NCBI GenBank assembly: GCA_039583875.1
Contig: CM077151.1
Coordinates: forward strand, 26,589,940 to 26,653,939
DNA: 64,000 nt
Direction of reading: 5' to 3'
DNA from: Platanthera guangdongensis
Taxonomy: Eukaryota > Streptophyta > Magnoliopsida > Asparagales > Orchidaceae
Numbering within the stretch: position 1 is the stretch's first letter; each line of letters begins with the position of its first letter. The notes under the pieces are model-generated. The model was not told where the DNA came from, did not search any database, and saw only the letters and a program-made list of their open reading frames with translations. The translations under genes were made by a program, and so were the position numbers. Positions 53,984-64,000 of the stretch are shown piece after piece.

Positions 53984-53993
53984 CTATATATAG
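53984..53993 (-). promoter_or_regulatory. TATA box of the GT51 gene
   Basis: Minus-strand CTATATATAG, 100 bp upstream of the ATG at 53884. It predicts transcription start near 53955 and a 5-prime UTR of about 70 nt that contains the CCG repeat. Confidence 0.55.
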
Positions 53994-55487
53994 CGGCCAG
54001 CCTATTTCTAGCATTGGAGTCGATCAACAGTCTGAGGGCCCACTTGCGAACACGGATTTGGAAAGATGACACGTCAGATCATCAGATGCCACAACTGAAA
54101 GGGCGTGGGACCCATTCTCAGTCTCTGACGGTCAGACCCAATCTTTGCCTGCAAGTGTACGATGAGATCGTTTTGGAATCCGGATCCGCAGGAGTTTGTG
54201 CAGAGTTCGCACAATCTCGTTCGTCCGATTGAAATCCAACAGGCGAGCGTGATTGCATTGTTTAATATTTTATATTTTCCTTTTTATGTCTTTTAGCGCG
54301 CAAGAAATCAAGAAATCCAGTCGTTGGATTGATGAAGTGGGGGGTTCTTGCGCCGTGGGATTGAACTCCACCCTGGAGTTCCCGCACGAACTCCAGAGGA
54401 TCTGGATCCACCGTTTTGGCCGCGTAAGATAATCATTTTTAAGTATTTTGGGTTGCTGATAAATAATTTCATTTCTAAAGAAAATTGTTAAAAACAAATC
54501 AAATTTGGATATAAGCAAATCATTGTTAATGACAAATCATATATTTTGAAAAATACTCTATGTAAACCAAATTGTTAACCATAAATCAAAATTATTAACA
54601 ACAAATCAACACTACAAATTACATAATCAAATGTTTTAAACAAAAAAATCATTTCATGAGAAGTACTGCACAACAGTTCGACAAAATAACATGTTTATAA
54701 CAAAACTAGATTCTCAATATGGTGAAGATAAAAGAAGAAAATTTGTATTATAGAATCCAGATGCAAAATCAAAATGAAATTGAAGAGAAGCGGCGGCGCA
54801 TCTTCAAAATCAACGAAAAAATCGTTGTCAGCGACGCGAGAGGCAACGAAAACAAATAACCAACGTGCGCACCTTCAAAATCGTCTGGTTGTTGTACATC
54901 GTACCGCTCATCAGAAGCCTCGCAACCTACCGACGACGGGAGAGACATTGACAGAGAGGCTGAGAAATGCAGCGGGAGTTGCGGCGAGAGATGCGGCGAA
55001 AGGGGCGACAGGAAAGACAACGACTGAGAGCCCGGGAGATGCAGCGGGAACGGCGGTGAATTTGGTTTGCGTATATCCAAATTGGTTAGCGTAGAAAAAA
55101 AACCACCGGAAAAAAAGAAATGATTTTAACATTTTAGCTTGCGTATATCTAAATTAGGCATGCCTTTAACAATTCCCTTCTAAAATAACAATTTCGTCTC
55201 CCTTACAATATTCTGTTTTCTAATTTGACAAGATCATAGTGATGACTGTCACCAAGAAATAAAAAATTAATTTTGAACTATGAGGGGAATATATATATAC
55301 AAAAGGAGTTGAATTTAGAATCCTAAATTAAATGTTTGCATATTTTGAACTCGCAATAAGATGCTTCTAGAGCTAAGATAGAATAAAAAAACCCTCGGCT
55401 TTGCGTGGATTTACCGGATGAGCCACAATACCTATTTACCTAGGCATTAGCCAAAAAAACAAATTGAATGGGGGTAAAATAGTAGAT
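53994..55487. other. Upstream region of the GT51 gene, otherwise unassigned
   Basis: No other gene recognised. 54430-54780 is very AT-rich. A small GC-richer stretch at 54780-55060 has open frames on both strands without recognisable domains. Regulatory elements beyond the TATA box cannot be assigned by eye. Confidence 0.35.
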
Positions 55488-55490
55488 TGA

Positions 55491-55710
55491 GGCTTCGTTT
55501 GTTTGGGTGTTTCGCTGCTCCGTTTTGGGCAAACGCCGCCGGAAGGAGGGTAAACAAATGAATCTTCGGCCGCGTTTGCTCCGTTTTCACCCGCCCGCCT
55601 TGAGAAATGTCCCAAAAAATTCTGTTTGGAGCAGCCACCTCCCCCCTCCGATTTGAACACTTTGTTTACATCCGCCGGATCGACCCGCCACCGCCAAACC
55701 AAATGAAGCC
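55491..55710. mobile_element. Tourist/PIF-like MITE
   Basis: 220 bp with inverted ends (ggcttcgtttgtttgg on the left; the right end reverse complement is ggcttcatttggtttgg) and the 3-bp direct repeat tga on both sides (55488-55490 and 55711-55713). No coding capacity. Size, ends and 3-bp duplication fit PIF/Harbinger-type MITEs. Confidence 0.7.
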
Positions 55711-55779
55711 TGAGTTAAAAAAACATTACTGATGGGTCAAGCCCCATTTTTTATTTCATCATGTGGTGCGTATAGACCA

Positions 55780-56290
55780 CTACCCCACGATCCGCGCACG
55801 TGGGGCGGCCTTCCCCGAACCGCCCAAGTACCGGTCGGCGGAGCCGACCCCTCTCTTTCGCCACTGGCAAGCCGGCGGCGAGCCAAGCCGAATCTCCGGC
55901 CAGGCAGAGGCCGCGCGCCCGTAGCCGCGAGGCGCGGCGCGTTGCCTCCCCTCCCAGGCGGCCGCTGGTGGTGTCGGGCGCCGCCGGTCGTGCCTCGCCC
56001 CTTGGCAGGGAGGTATCGGTCGGCCGCTCCCCCCTTCTTTCGACCCAGCTCCGGCCGGCCGTGTCTTGCAGTCGGCCGGTGCTTGACCTCGTGGCTGGCG
56101 CCGCGCCTGGCGGCCGGCGCCGAGCCCGGTAAGGTGGTCGGCGCCGCTCCCGGTACGGCGGTCGGCGCCGCGCCCGGCTGCGTCCAGCCGGACCTCGCGA
56201 CCGCCAGCCGTAGCTCGCGGCCGCCGACCGCCACTCTTGTCTGTCATGGACACCCTCCCCGCTGATCGATCGTTTCGCCACGATCGCGGC
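55780..56290. other. CpG-rich island, function unknown
   Basis: About 510 bp of very GC-rich sequence, open on both strands, with a short repeated phrase (ggtcggcgccg) three times at 56135-56170. Frames encode Arg/Ala/Pro-rich peptides with no domain. It differs sharply in base composition from its surroundings, so it may be a gene or element fragment. Confidence 0.4.
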
Positions 56291-57238
56291 CGTCCAATGC
56301 GTGGGTAACCGCCTGCGTAACCACCTTCAATGCAGGAGGGGCTTGATTTGAGTGAGGGGCCTGCATTTAGCAAAATGAAATATGCGATTAACATTCCCTC
56401 GAAACTATACTTATAATTATGATATTGATGGTTATGGTGTGCGGATAGTCGCGTAAGCACCGTAACCATCTCCTGCAGACTACAAAAAGGCCTTCAGTAC
56501 TCCTCGTTTCTCATCTTTTGCTCTCCTGCTTTCTTACTCCTCAGGTCAAAACTATGTCAAATTCCTCCTACAAGACACCTTCAAGCCACCGCTCCGCCAC
56601 CAGAATTCTCCTAAGTGCAGCTGCTCCACCGGAAATTCGCCTAAGTCCACAAGTGTGGGACGAGGAGAAAATCCCTGCTACGTCGAGTGTCTTTCACTCT
56701 CTCACCCCCAAAATGTAAAGAGTAGCAACATGTCGTTTTTGATTCTCCGAGAAAACTGTAACCGCAGGCAAATAGTGGATTTTAGTCAGCACAGATTCGG
56801 CCACGTGATTTTTTACCCAGTTAAGGAATTTTTCCACGGCAAAAAACATTGTGTGTACATTTTCTCTCTCATTGACTGTGTGCGCGCTCGACCGATCCAT
56901 AAGCTAAGAACATCAAAATTATTCCGATCCGACCGGAGCGTCGAGATTGTCCGTAACAATTATAATGACAGCAATGAACCTTGTGGTACAGAAATAATCA
57001 AATAGAATAATAGAAGTCTCAGTGAGTGTATGCATCCGTCTCAATCTATTCGCATGCATAATTACAAAGATTAATCATCAAATAAAGTGCAAGTTGTAAA
57101 ATGGAACAATGCAACTTCCAACTCTATGCATTTCTCCATGATAGCATAAATGATTATGAGAATTATTTATTGTGAATTCATTCATAATATTATTAACGGG
57201 AATACATTTCTCAATATATGCAGCATCTCACACAAATA
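56291..57238. other. Unassigned AT-rich sequence
   Basis: Open frames 56518-56718 and 56655-57005 have no recognisable domain. I see no RNA gene or element ends. Confidence 0.3.
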
Positions 57239-57241
57239 TTA

Positions 57242-57426
57242 CGTGTTTGACACGGTGGTGACGGTCATGAGCACAGGGGTTAAATTATCATTCGTTAACG
57301 CACACTTAAGAAACTTCATCCGCTTTTATGTTCAAACGGATGTTGTTTGTTATGTGAGATCTTTAACGACGAATGACGGTTTAACTCTTGCGTTTACGAC
57401 CGCCGCCACCGTGCCAAACGGAGCCT
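57242..57426. mobile_element. Second Tourist-like MITE
   Basis: Inverted arms: the left cgtgtttgacacggtgg and the reverse complement of the right end (ggctccgtttggcacggtgg) continue as complementary sequence for about 60 bp. The flanking triplets are tta and taa, not a clean duplication, and the left tip seems to have lost a few bases. Confidence 0.5.
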
Positions 57427-57559
57427 AATTGAGGGAAAATCAGACGAAATTAATTGGAAAAATAAATTGTCGGCACATGACGGATTATTATCATTGTAAA
57501 TATAGAAGGAGTGTTTTGTAATCTTCTTTTTTCAGTTTTATTCTTGAGAGTGATGTGCT

Positions 57560-58103
57560 AATAAATGCCAAACCAGTGAATGGAACACATCTAGCCTTCT
57601 GTATTCAAACTTGTTAGGAAATTCTATTCTTCATGCTAACATCATATCTCTCATGTGGAGAAATCTGCACTGGCATTTTTCAACCAACACCGGTTCAATG
57701 ATTTATGGCTTTCGCAAGGCCATCACCTCGTGTCATCAAGAAGGATCGAAGATTGAAGGATATTATACAAAACTCAAACAACTATGGGATGAATTAGAAG
57801 CAATTACCCACATACCAAGCTGTCAATCTAATACTCGCTGCAATGTTCTGCGAGCCTGGGAAAAACAGCAAGAAGAACAGAAGTTAATGCAGTTTCTTAT
57901 GGGTCTTAATGACATCTATAAACTAGTTGGTGGTCAAATTTTGTTAATGAAACCCTTACCCTCTATTGAAGATGCATATTTCATGGTTCAGCAAGAGAAA
58001 AGGCATATTAACACTTCTAATTTTTCAATGAACGATCTGAATGATGCCCTCCTAACCTGGCACAACAAGAAAGATCTATGGTGTGAGCATTGCCAAAAGA
58101 AAG
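57560..58103 (+). pseudogene. Copia gag relic interrupted by another copia
   Basis: The open frame 57611-58180 matches the Retrotran_gag/UBN2 type: MWRNLHWHFSTNTGS, FRKAITSCHQEG, YYTKLKQLWDELEAI, QFLMGLNDIYKLVGGQIL, then the start of a zinc knuckle (WCEHCQKK). The sequence is cut at 58103 by insertion of the copia at 58104. The remainder should lie beyond the window. No LTR of this relic was identified. Confidence 0.75.
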
Positions 58104-59077
58104 TGTTGTGCAATTGGCACCGGCCCGCGAGTACGAAACTCGTCGCGGACAATAGCAACGGAAGCAACTTGAGCAAATAATGGCGCGCACCAAACAATCA
58201 CAGAACGAAATTCCAAAACACCACAAACACAAGAGATTTACGTGGTTCGGAGTTAAGCTCATACATTCACGGGGAGAGCGCGCCGGATCCACTAAACGAA
58301 AAAATCCGATTACAACACAGCCACTCAACGATCCTCAGCGGATCGACACTAACCTAGTATAGGAAAAAAAAACAAGAACAACAAGGAAAAAAGAAAGGGC
58401 AGAAAACTCCCCTAGGCACTGCCGTCCTCCGCCTCTGATCGGTGTCGCAGCCCCCTTTTTCTCCCCTAGACGCTACCGGCAAGAGACTGCCGCAGCCTGA
58501 CGTCGCCGGAGAAGAAGGGAACGCCTCTGCCAATCTTGCCGCTGCCGAAGCCGAACCTCGCTGTCCCTGGATCTTGATCCCTGATATCGCCGGAGAAGAA
58601 ATCGCCTCTGCCCAATCTTGCCACCGCCGGATCCCAAGGATGGCCGGACCTATGTAGCCCTAGATCGGGCCGAAATCCTCACTGTCGCCGGAGAAGAAGA
58701 AGCCCTAGACCGGGCTTGCCGCTGCGTCGCTGTCGCCGGAGAAGAAGAAAGTAGATCTTGCCGCCGCTGGACCTCTGAAATCGCCGGAGAAGAAGAAGCC
58801 CCGATCGGGAATCCCGATCCTAGCTGAGGTCGCCGGAGGAGAACCACCGCTCGCTCGATCTGCTGTCGCAGGAGGAGAGGCAGCCCGATCCCGTCCCGAA
58901 TCCGCCGATCCTCTTCCGCCGCCCTGCTCCTTCGCGATTTCTCGCCGCCGCTTTCGCTTGTTAGGTTAGAATGAAGATTGATCGGGTTTTCCTGTGCAAG
59001 ACAATATATATATATAGGCATATGACTAAAAAATTGAACCGGTCCTGGACCGGGTTCAATTAAGCATCAAAATAACA
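58104..59077 (-). repeat. 3-prime LTR of the window-end copia
   Basis: 974 bp, TGTTGTGC...AATAACA. It contains a loose internal repeat, tcgccggagaagaag, about six times between 58500 and 58830. It starts at the break in the gag relic. Confidence 0.9.
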
Positions 59078-59163
59078 CTCTCCACCTTGATGCTCCACGA
59101 ACACTAATACCACCTAAAACACACAGACCCCTACTGGCGACTACAAGCCCCCTCTCCCTGGGG

Positions 59164-62100
59164 CCGGCACGATCAGCATGAGCCGATATGAGCCAAGTCC
59201 AAGCAATGCTTGAACTTGATTCCGGTTAAAAGCTTGGTCAACATATCCGCTATGTTTTCCTCTGTCGGGACTTTCAGCAACTGAATGTCCCCACCACCGA
59301 CAAACTCCCTCAACTTGTGATAACGAATGTCAATGTGCTTGGTCCTTGCGTGGTAGATCGGGTCTTTCGCAAGACAGATAGCACTCTGACTATCACAATG
59401 AAGCTTCACAGCCTCCTGAGAAACCTGCAGCTCTGTGGTGAGACCCTTGAGTCAAATGGCTTCCTTCGCGGCCTCCACCGCAGCGATATACTCTGCCTCT
59501 GTAGTGGACAAGGCGACTATATCCTGCAAAGTAGCCTTCCAACTTATGGGACCTCCACTTAAAAGGAAAATGTATCTTGTCGTGGATCTCCTTCTATCTA
59601 GGTCACCCGCGTAGTCGGAATCTACATAGCCCTCTAACACACCCGCAACGTCACTCTTCCTGAAGAGTAATCCGACGTTGGGTGTCCCGTTCAGATATCG
59701 CAAAATCCATTTGACAGCTTCCCAATGCTGTCGCCCTGGATTTGCCATATATCTGCCCACGACGCTCACTGCCTGAGCGATGTCTGGTCTAGTGCAGATC
59801 ATCGCATACATCAGGCACCCCACCGCATTCGCATACGGTACACTCAGCATCTCATGTCGTCCCTTCTCAGTGGTAGGGCACTGAATGGACGATAATCGAA
59901 AATGCTGTCCCAAGGGGGTTGAGACAGCCTTGGAGTCACTCATACTGAATTTCTCCAATACCTTCTTAATATACCCAGTTTGAGATAGCCAGAGCATGTC
60001 GCGCTCTCTGTCTCGACGAATCTCCATCCCAAGGATCTTCTGCGCATGTCCGAGATCTGTCATCTCGAACTCCGAGCGTAGTTTCTCCTTCAATAAGGAG
60101 ATCTCCTGGGCTGATTTGCACGCGATTAACATGTCATCGACGTACAACATCAGAATTAAGATATCCCCATTCGCCAGGAATCTAAAATACACACAAGTGT
60201 CGTACTGACTCCTGGTGAACCCCAATGAAGTCATGAAGACATCGAACCTCCGGTTCCACATCCTCGGTGATTGCTTCAAGCCGTAGAGAGATGCTCTAAG
60301 CTTGCACACCTTCTTTTCATTGTCGGGTTTCACAAACCCCTCAGGCTGCAATATATAGATCACCTCATCTAGGACACCGTGAAGGAATGCAGTCTTCACA
60401 TCCAATTGCTCCAACTCCATATCGTGGAGTACCACTAAGGCGAGCAAAAACCTAATGGAGCTATGCTTTACGACAGGTGAAAAAATCTCATCGAAATCTA
60501 TGCCTTTCTTTTGAGCAAAGCCTTTCGCAACGAACCTAGCCTTGTATCTCCAGGGGTCCTTCCCGGATGTAGACTCCTTCCGGAATACCCATTTGGAGCT
60601 AATCGCCTTAGCTCCTTTCGGGAGATACACCAGCTCCCAAGTTCTATTCTTGTGGAGAGACTCGATCTCTTCCTCCATGGCCGCCATCCACTGAGAGCTT
60701 TCCTTGCTCTCGATGGCTTCCTTGTAGGATCTAGGGTCGGAGGAGATAATCTGGAAAGCGTATGCTACAGAATCCTGTATCCTGAGAGGCACTCTGACCT
60801 CTCGCCTAGCCCTTCCCCTGGCAATCGTATGCGGCTCCTCCTAAGCGGGTTGTACAGTGCCTGATCCATCAGATTCGGATGAATCATCCTGATGGTCAGT
60901 CCTGCTAGTACCCTCATGCTCCATTCCCCTATCTACAGCTCTGCTACTACTCTCGAGCTCCACCTCCACTGGTGGACTCGGAGTCTCCTCCACCTCCTTC
61001 GCTTGGGGCTGAGACTTCTTCAATATAGAAGCCTCATCAAACACCACATCGCGCCTCACTTCAGTCTTTTTGGTCTCGGGATTCCACAACTTGAATCCTT
61101 TGGTGCCGGTCTTTCGACCCAAGTAAATGCACTTCCTAGACTTAGCATCAAGCTTCGTCCGCTCTGTGTCCGGCATCAGGGTGTATACAGGACAACCGAA
61201 GATATAGATGTCAGAATACGTGACTGGCGTACCTGACCATACTTCCTGTGGGGACTTTAAATCTAGTGACATCGATGGGGATAGATTCACTAGATACCGT
61301 GCAGTGCTCACCGCCTCAGCCCAGAAGGGCTTGGGTAGGTCTGCATATAGACGCATGCACCTGGCCATCTCTAGAAGCGTCCTATTCATCCTTTCGGCGA
61401 CGCCGTTCTGCTACGGCGTGCCAGGGATGGTGAAGTGCCTAGTGATACCCTCCTGATCACAATACCCATGAAACTCTGACAATGTGTATTCGCCACCGTT
61501 GTCGGATCTCAGATACTTCACCCTCTTCCCCGTCTGATTCTCTACCAGGGTCTTCCAGATCTTGAACTTCTCAAATACTTCGGATTTTTGTTTGAGGAAG
61601 TAGATCCAAACCTTCCTGGAGTAATCATCGATGAACGTCACGAAATAACTCGCGCCTCCAAGTGACGGCACCGGGGCTGGCCCCCATACATCCGAGTGAA
61701 TATACTCCAGGACGTCCTTACTGCGCCGACTCGATGTCATAAACTTGACCTTGTGCTGCTTTCCAAGAACGCAGGTCTCACAAAAGTCAAGTCTGCATGT
61801 TTTGACTCCCTTCAGGAGTCCTCTTTTATGCAGCTCTACAAGACCTCTCTCACTCATGTGGCCAAGCCTAGCATGCCACAGCGCAGAGGTATCCTCATCA
61901 GACATCGCGGCAACGGCCGCATCACCAGCTATCGTGGTGCCTATCAACCTATAAAGCGTATCAGTACGCTCCCCCTTCATGACTACTAGCGCGCCTCTCT
62001 TCACCCTGATAAATCCTCCCTCGCCGGTATAGGAATACCCGGCTGCCTCTAAGGTACCTAAGGAGATCAAGCTCTTCCTTAGGTCAGGCACAAACCTCAC

Positions 62101-62436
62101 ATCGGCGAGTGTCCGAATCGCTCCATCAATCATTCTGATCCGGATAGTCCCGATCCCCATAGTCCTGCACTCAGAGTTATTTCCCATCAGGACCCGACCG
62201 TCATCGCACTCTCTGAAAGTGGTAAACCACTCTCTACGTGGGCACATGTGATATGAACACCCAGTGTCCATGATCCAATCGTCTGTGATCTCATGACTCT
62301 GTGACACGTGCAAAACATCCGCATCGCTATCGTACCCGGCTGCTATAGCGGCCTGCTGAGGCTCAGGTGCTTTCCCCTTGAGTTTCCTCTTAGGGCATTC
62401 ACCTTCCAATGCCCCTCCTCCTTGCAGAAGTGGCAT
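59164..62436 (-). pseudogene. Copia pol with three stops
   Basis: In order: protease (WIMDTGCSYHMCP), GAG-pre-integrase (HARLGHMSERG...CETCVLGKQ), integrase (IHSDVWGP, IDDYSRKVW, SDNGGEY, NRTLLEMARCM), RT (SKWVFRKESTSGKDP, ARFVAKGFAQ, DVKTAFLHGVL, LYVDDMLIA) and RNase H (YVDSDYAGDLDRRRS, STTEAEYIA, ARTKHIDIRYH, IADMLTK). Stops interrupt it at about 61413 (in the PQQNG-type motif), 60842 (linker) and 59453 (after EAEYIAAVEAAKEAI). Catalytic residues of RT are intact; the copy is nonetheless dead without readthrough. Confidence 0.9.
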
Positions 62437-63113
62437 TTATTTTTCTTTCCTCTGGACTTCGATCTGGGTCGAGAGTCCTTCTTGCCTCGCTCCTTCGATC
62501 TCCCTCGGGATGGGTCTCTGCTCTTCACGAGCAGACCCTCGCTCGCCCTCGATCCAGAACCACTCCTCTTCTCATTTGAAAGAAGCATCGTCACTACTTC
62601 CTCCATCTTAAGGGTATCCTTTCCATACAAAATGGTGGTGACTAAATGATTGAACGGTCTCAGGAGTGAGGACAAGAGGAGAAGAGCCTGGTCTTCCTCC
62701 TCGACCTTCACATCCATACTCCGCAGCTGGGATACCAGCTTGTTGAACACATTCATATGGTCCAACAATTGCGTTCCCTCGGACATCCTCAAGCTATACA
62801 GTTGTTTCTTAACATATAGCTTATTCGTAAGCGATTTGGACATATAAAGTTCTTCGAGCTTTTTCCATAGATCCGTTGTAGTCTGCGCCTCGACTATATT
62901 GTACATGACCTCATCTGCCAAGCACAGCTGTATGGTGCTGATGGCCTTGAGATCCAGCTCATCCCACTCGTCATCGTCCTTCACCTTGGCCTTCTCCTGT
63001 CCAAGGAGTGCCTTGTGAAGTCCCTGCTGCACGAGTACGGCCTTTATGCGCTTTTGCCAAAGGCCGAAATCAATCTTGCCATCATATTTTGGAATCTCGA
63101 ATTTGGCCGTCAT
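62400..63113 (-). pseudogene. Copia gag (frameshift in the zinc knuckle)
   Basis: ATG at 63113 (MTAKFEIPKYDG). UBN2-type region (LWQKRIKAVLVQQGL, DLWKKLEELYMSKSL, NKLYVKKQLYSLRM, VTTILYGKD), then a basic stretch and the knuckle CHFCKEEGHW, after which a frameshift near 62400 loses the last Cys in this frame; the other frame continues into protease. The order and length are normal for copia. Confidence 0.88.
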
Positions 63114-63160
63114 TGAATTTGCTCACTGGTCCGAAGGACGAACCTGCCTCTGATACCAAT

Positions 63161-64000
63161 TGTTGTGCAATTGGCACCGGCCCGCGAGTACGAAACTCGT
63201 CGCGGACAATAGCAACGGAAGCAACTTGAGCAAATAATGGCGCGCACCAAACAATCACAGAACGAAATTCCAAAACACCACAAACACAAGAGATTTACGT
63301 GGTTCGGATTTAAGCTCCTACATCCACGGGGAGAGCGCGCCGGATCCACTAAACGAAAAAATCCGATTACAATACAGCCACTCAACGATCCTCAGCGGAT
63401 CGACACTAACCTAGTATAGAAAAAAAACAAGAACAACAAGGAAAAAAGAAAGGGCAGAAAACTCCTCTAGGCACTGTCGTCCTCTGCCTCTGATCGGTGT
63501 CGCAGCCCCCTTTTTCTCCCCTAGACGCTACCGGCAAGAGAATGCCGCAGCCTGACGTCGTCGGAGAAGAAGGGAACGCCTCTGTCAATCTTGCCGCTGC
63601 CGGAGTCGAACCTCGCTGTCCCTGGATCTTGATCCCTGATATCGCCGGAGAAGAAATCGCCTCTGCCCAATCTTGCCACCGCCGGATCCCAAGGATGGTC
63701 GGACCTATGTAGCCCTAGATCGGGCCGAAATCCTCACTGTCGCCGGATAAGAAGAAGCCCTAGACCGGGCTTGCCGCTGCGTCGCTGTCGCCGAAGAAGA
63801 AGAAAGTAGATCTTGCCGCCGCTGGACCTCTGAAATCGCCGGAGTAGAAGAAGCCCCGATCGGGAATCCCGATCCTAGCCGAGGTCGCCGGAGGAGAACC
63901 ACCGCTCGCTCGATCTGCTGTCGCAGGAGGAGAGGCAGCCCGATCCCGCCCCGAATCCGCGGATCCTCTTCCGCCGCCCTGCTCCTTCGCGATTTCTCGC
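63161..64000 (-). repeat. 5-prime LTR of the window-end copia (partial)
   Basis: Collinear with 58104-58943; about 134 bp more are expected beyond the window. Differences from the partner are few (for example cattcac/catccac near 63325). Confidence 0.9.

Larger units (their letters stand above)
58104..64000 (-). mobile_element. Ty1/copia retrotransposon, 5-prime LTR runs off the window
   Basis: 3-prime LTR 59077-58104 (974 bp) and the first 840 bp of the 5-prime LTR (from 63161 rightwards) are collinear, with only scattered differences. The polypurine tract (aaggtggagag, minus strand) is at 59078-59089. The primer binding site tggtatcagag (minus strand) is at 63158-63148. Gag and pol lie between. 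The left flank ends gaaag, which should recur after the right LTR if the target duplication is intact. It is inserted in a copia gag relic. Confidence 0.92.

Noticed and set aside
55732..56469. Several ORFs of 160-230 codons on both strands in the CpG-rich island
   Set aside because: Overlapping frames on both strands are expected at such GC content; none shows a domain or a credible gene structure.

Overview
This is nuclear DNA from a flowering plant, probably a eudicot. The evidence is introns with GT-AG borders, plant-type Ty1/copia and Ty3/gypsy LTR retrotransposons, a Helitron, hAT and PIF-like elements, an RTE-type LINE relic, and a captured piece of the plant MYB gene ASYMMETRIC LEAVES1/PHANTASTICA. 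I cannot name the species. There is no sign of bacterial operons, phage or CRISPR. Most of the window is transposable elements or their decay products.

The one host gene I can support lies on the minus strand and covers about 30.9 kb (53884 down to about 22975). It encodes a GT51-family peptidoglycan glycosyltransferase (transglycosylase) of about 299 residues, with an apparent plastid transit peptide and one hydrophobic segment. The five exons are 53884-53399, 53304-53179, 32644-32493, 32350-32221 and 23241 onward. All GT51 motifs, including both catalytic glutamates, are intact, and exons 1 to 4 splice in frame through canonical borders. Intron 2 is 20,534 bp and intron 4 about 9 kb, both swollen by retrotransposons. 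A TATA box lies about 100 bp upstream of the ATG and an AATAAA signal about 240 nt after the proposed stop.

Layout. 1-1106: 3-prime end of a copia element. 1107-5880: minisatellite, unassigned sequence and a decayed copia relic split by a GC-rich inverted-repeat element. 5930-6151: foldback element. 6237-7918: minus-strand Helitron carrying the AS1/PHAN C-terminal coiled-coil region. 10850-13310: chromovirus pol relic with chromodomain. 13660-14599: hAT element. 15361-17139: probable LTR. 17371-19153: an 890-bp sequence in tandem duplicate. 20425-21050: RTE LINE tail. 21217-22131: terminal-inverted-repeat element.

Within the host gene: a gag-only gypsy element (23985-26356) and a nearly intact young copia (26905-32175) lie in intron 4. 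Intron 2 holds a copia element (33978-38836) whose 5-prime part plus 367 bp of flank has been amplified to three tandem units of about 3.15 kb. A 6.95-kb Tat-like gypsy element (44973-51924), carrying a 78-bp satellite-like array and hairpin-array LTRs, was later inserted into the LTR of the third unit. Upstream of the gene are PIF/Tourist-like MITEs, a CpG-rich island, and a copia gag relic into which another copia element (58104 to beyond the window end) inserted.

Order of events in intron 2, inferred from nesting: copia insertion, then segmental triplication, then gypsy insertion. The gene's splice sites and reading frame survived all of it.
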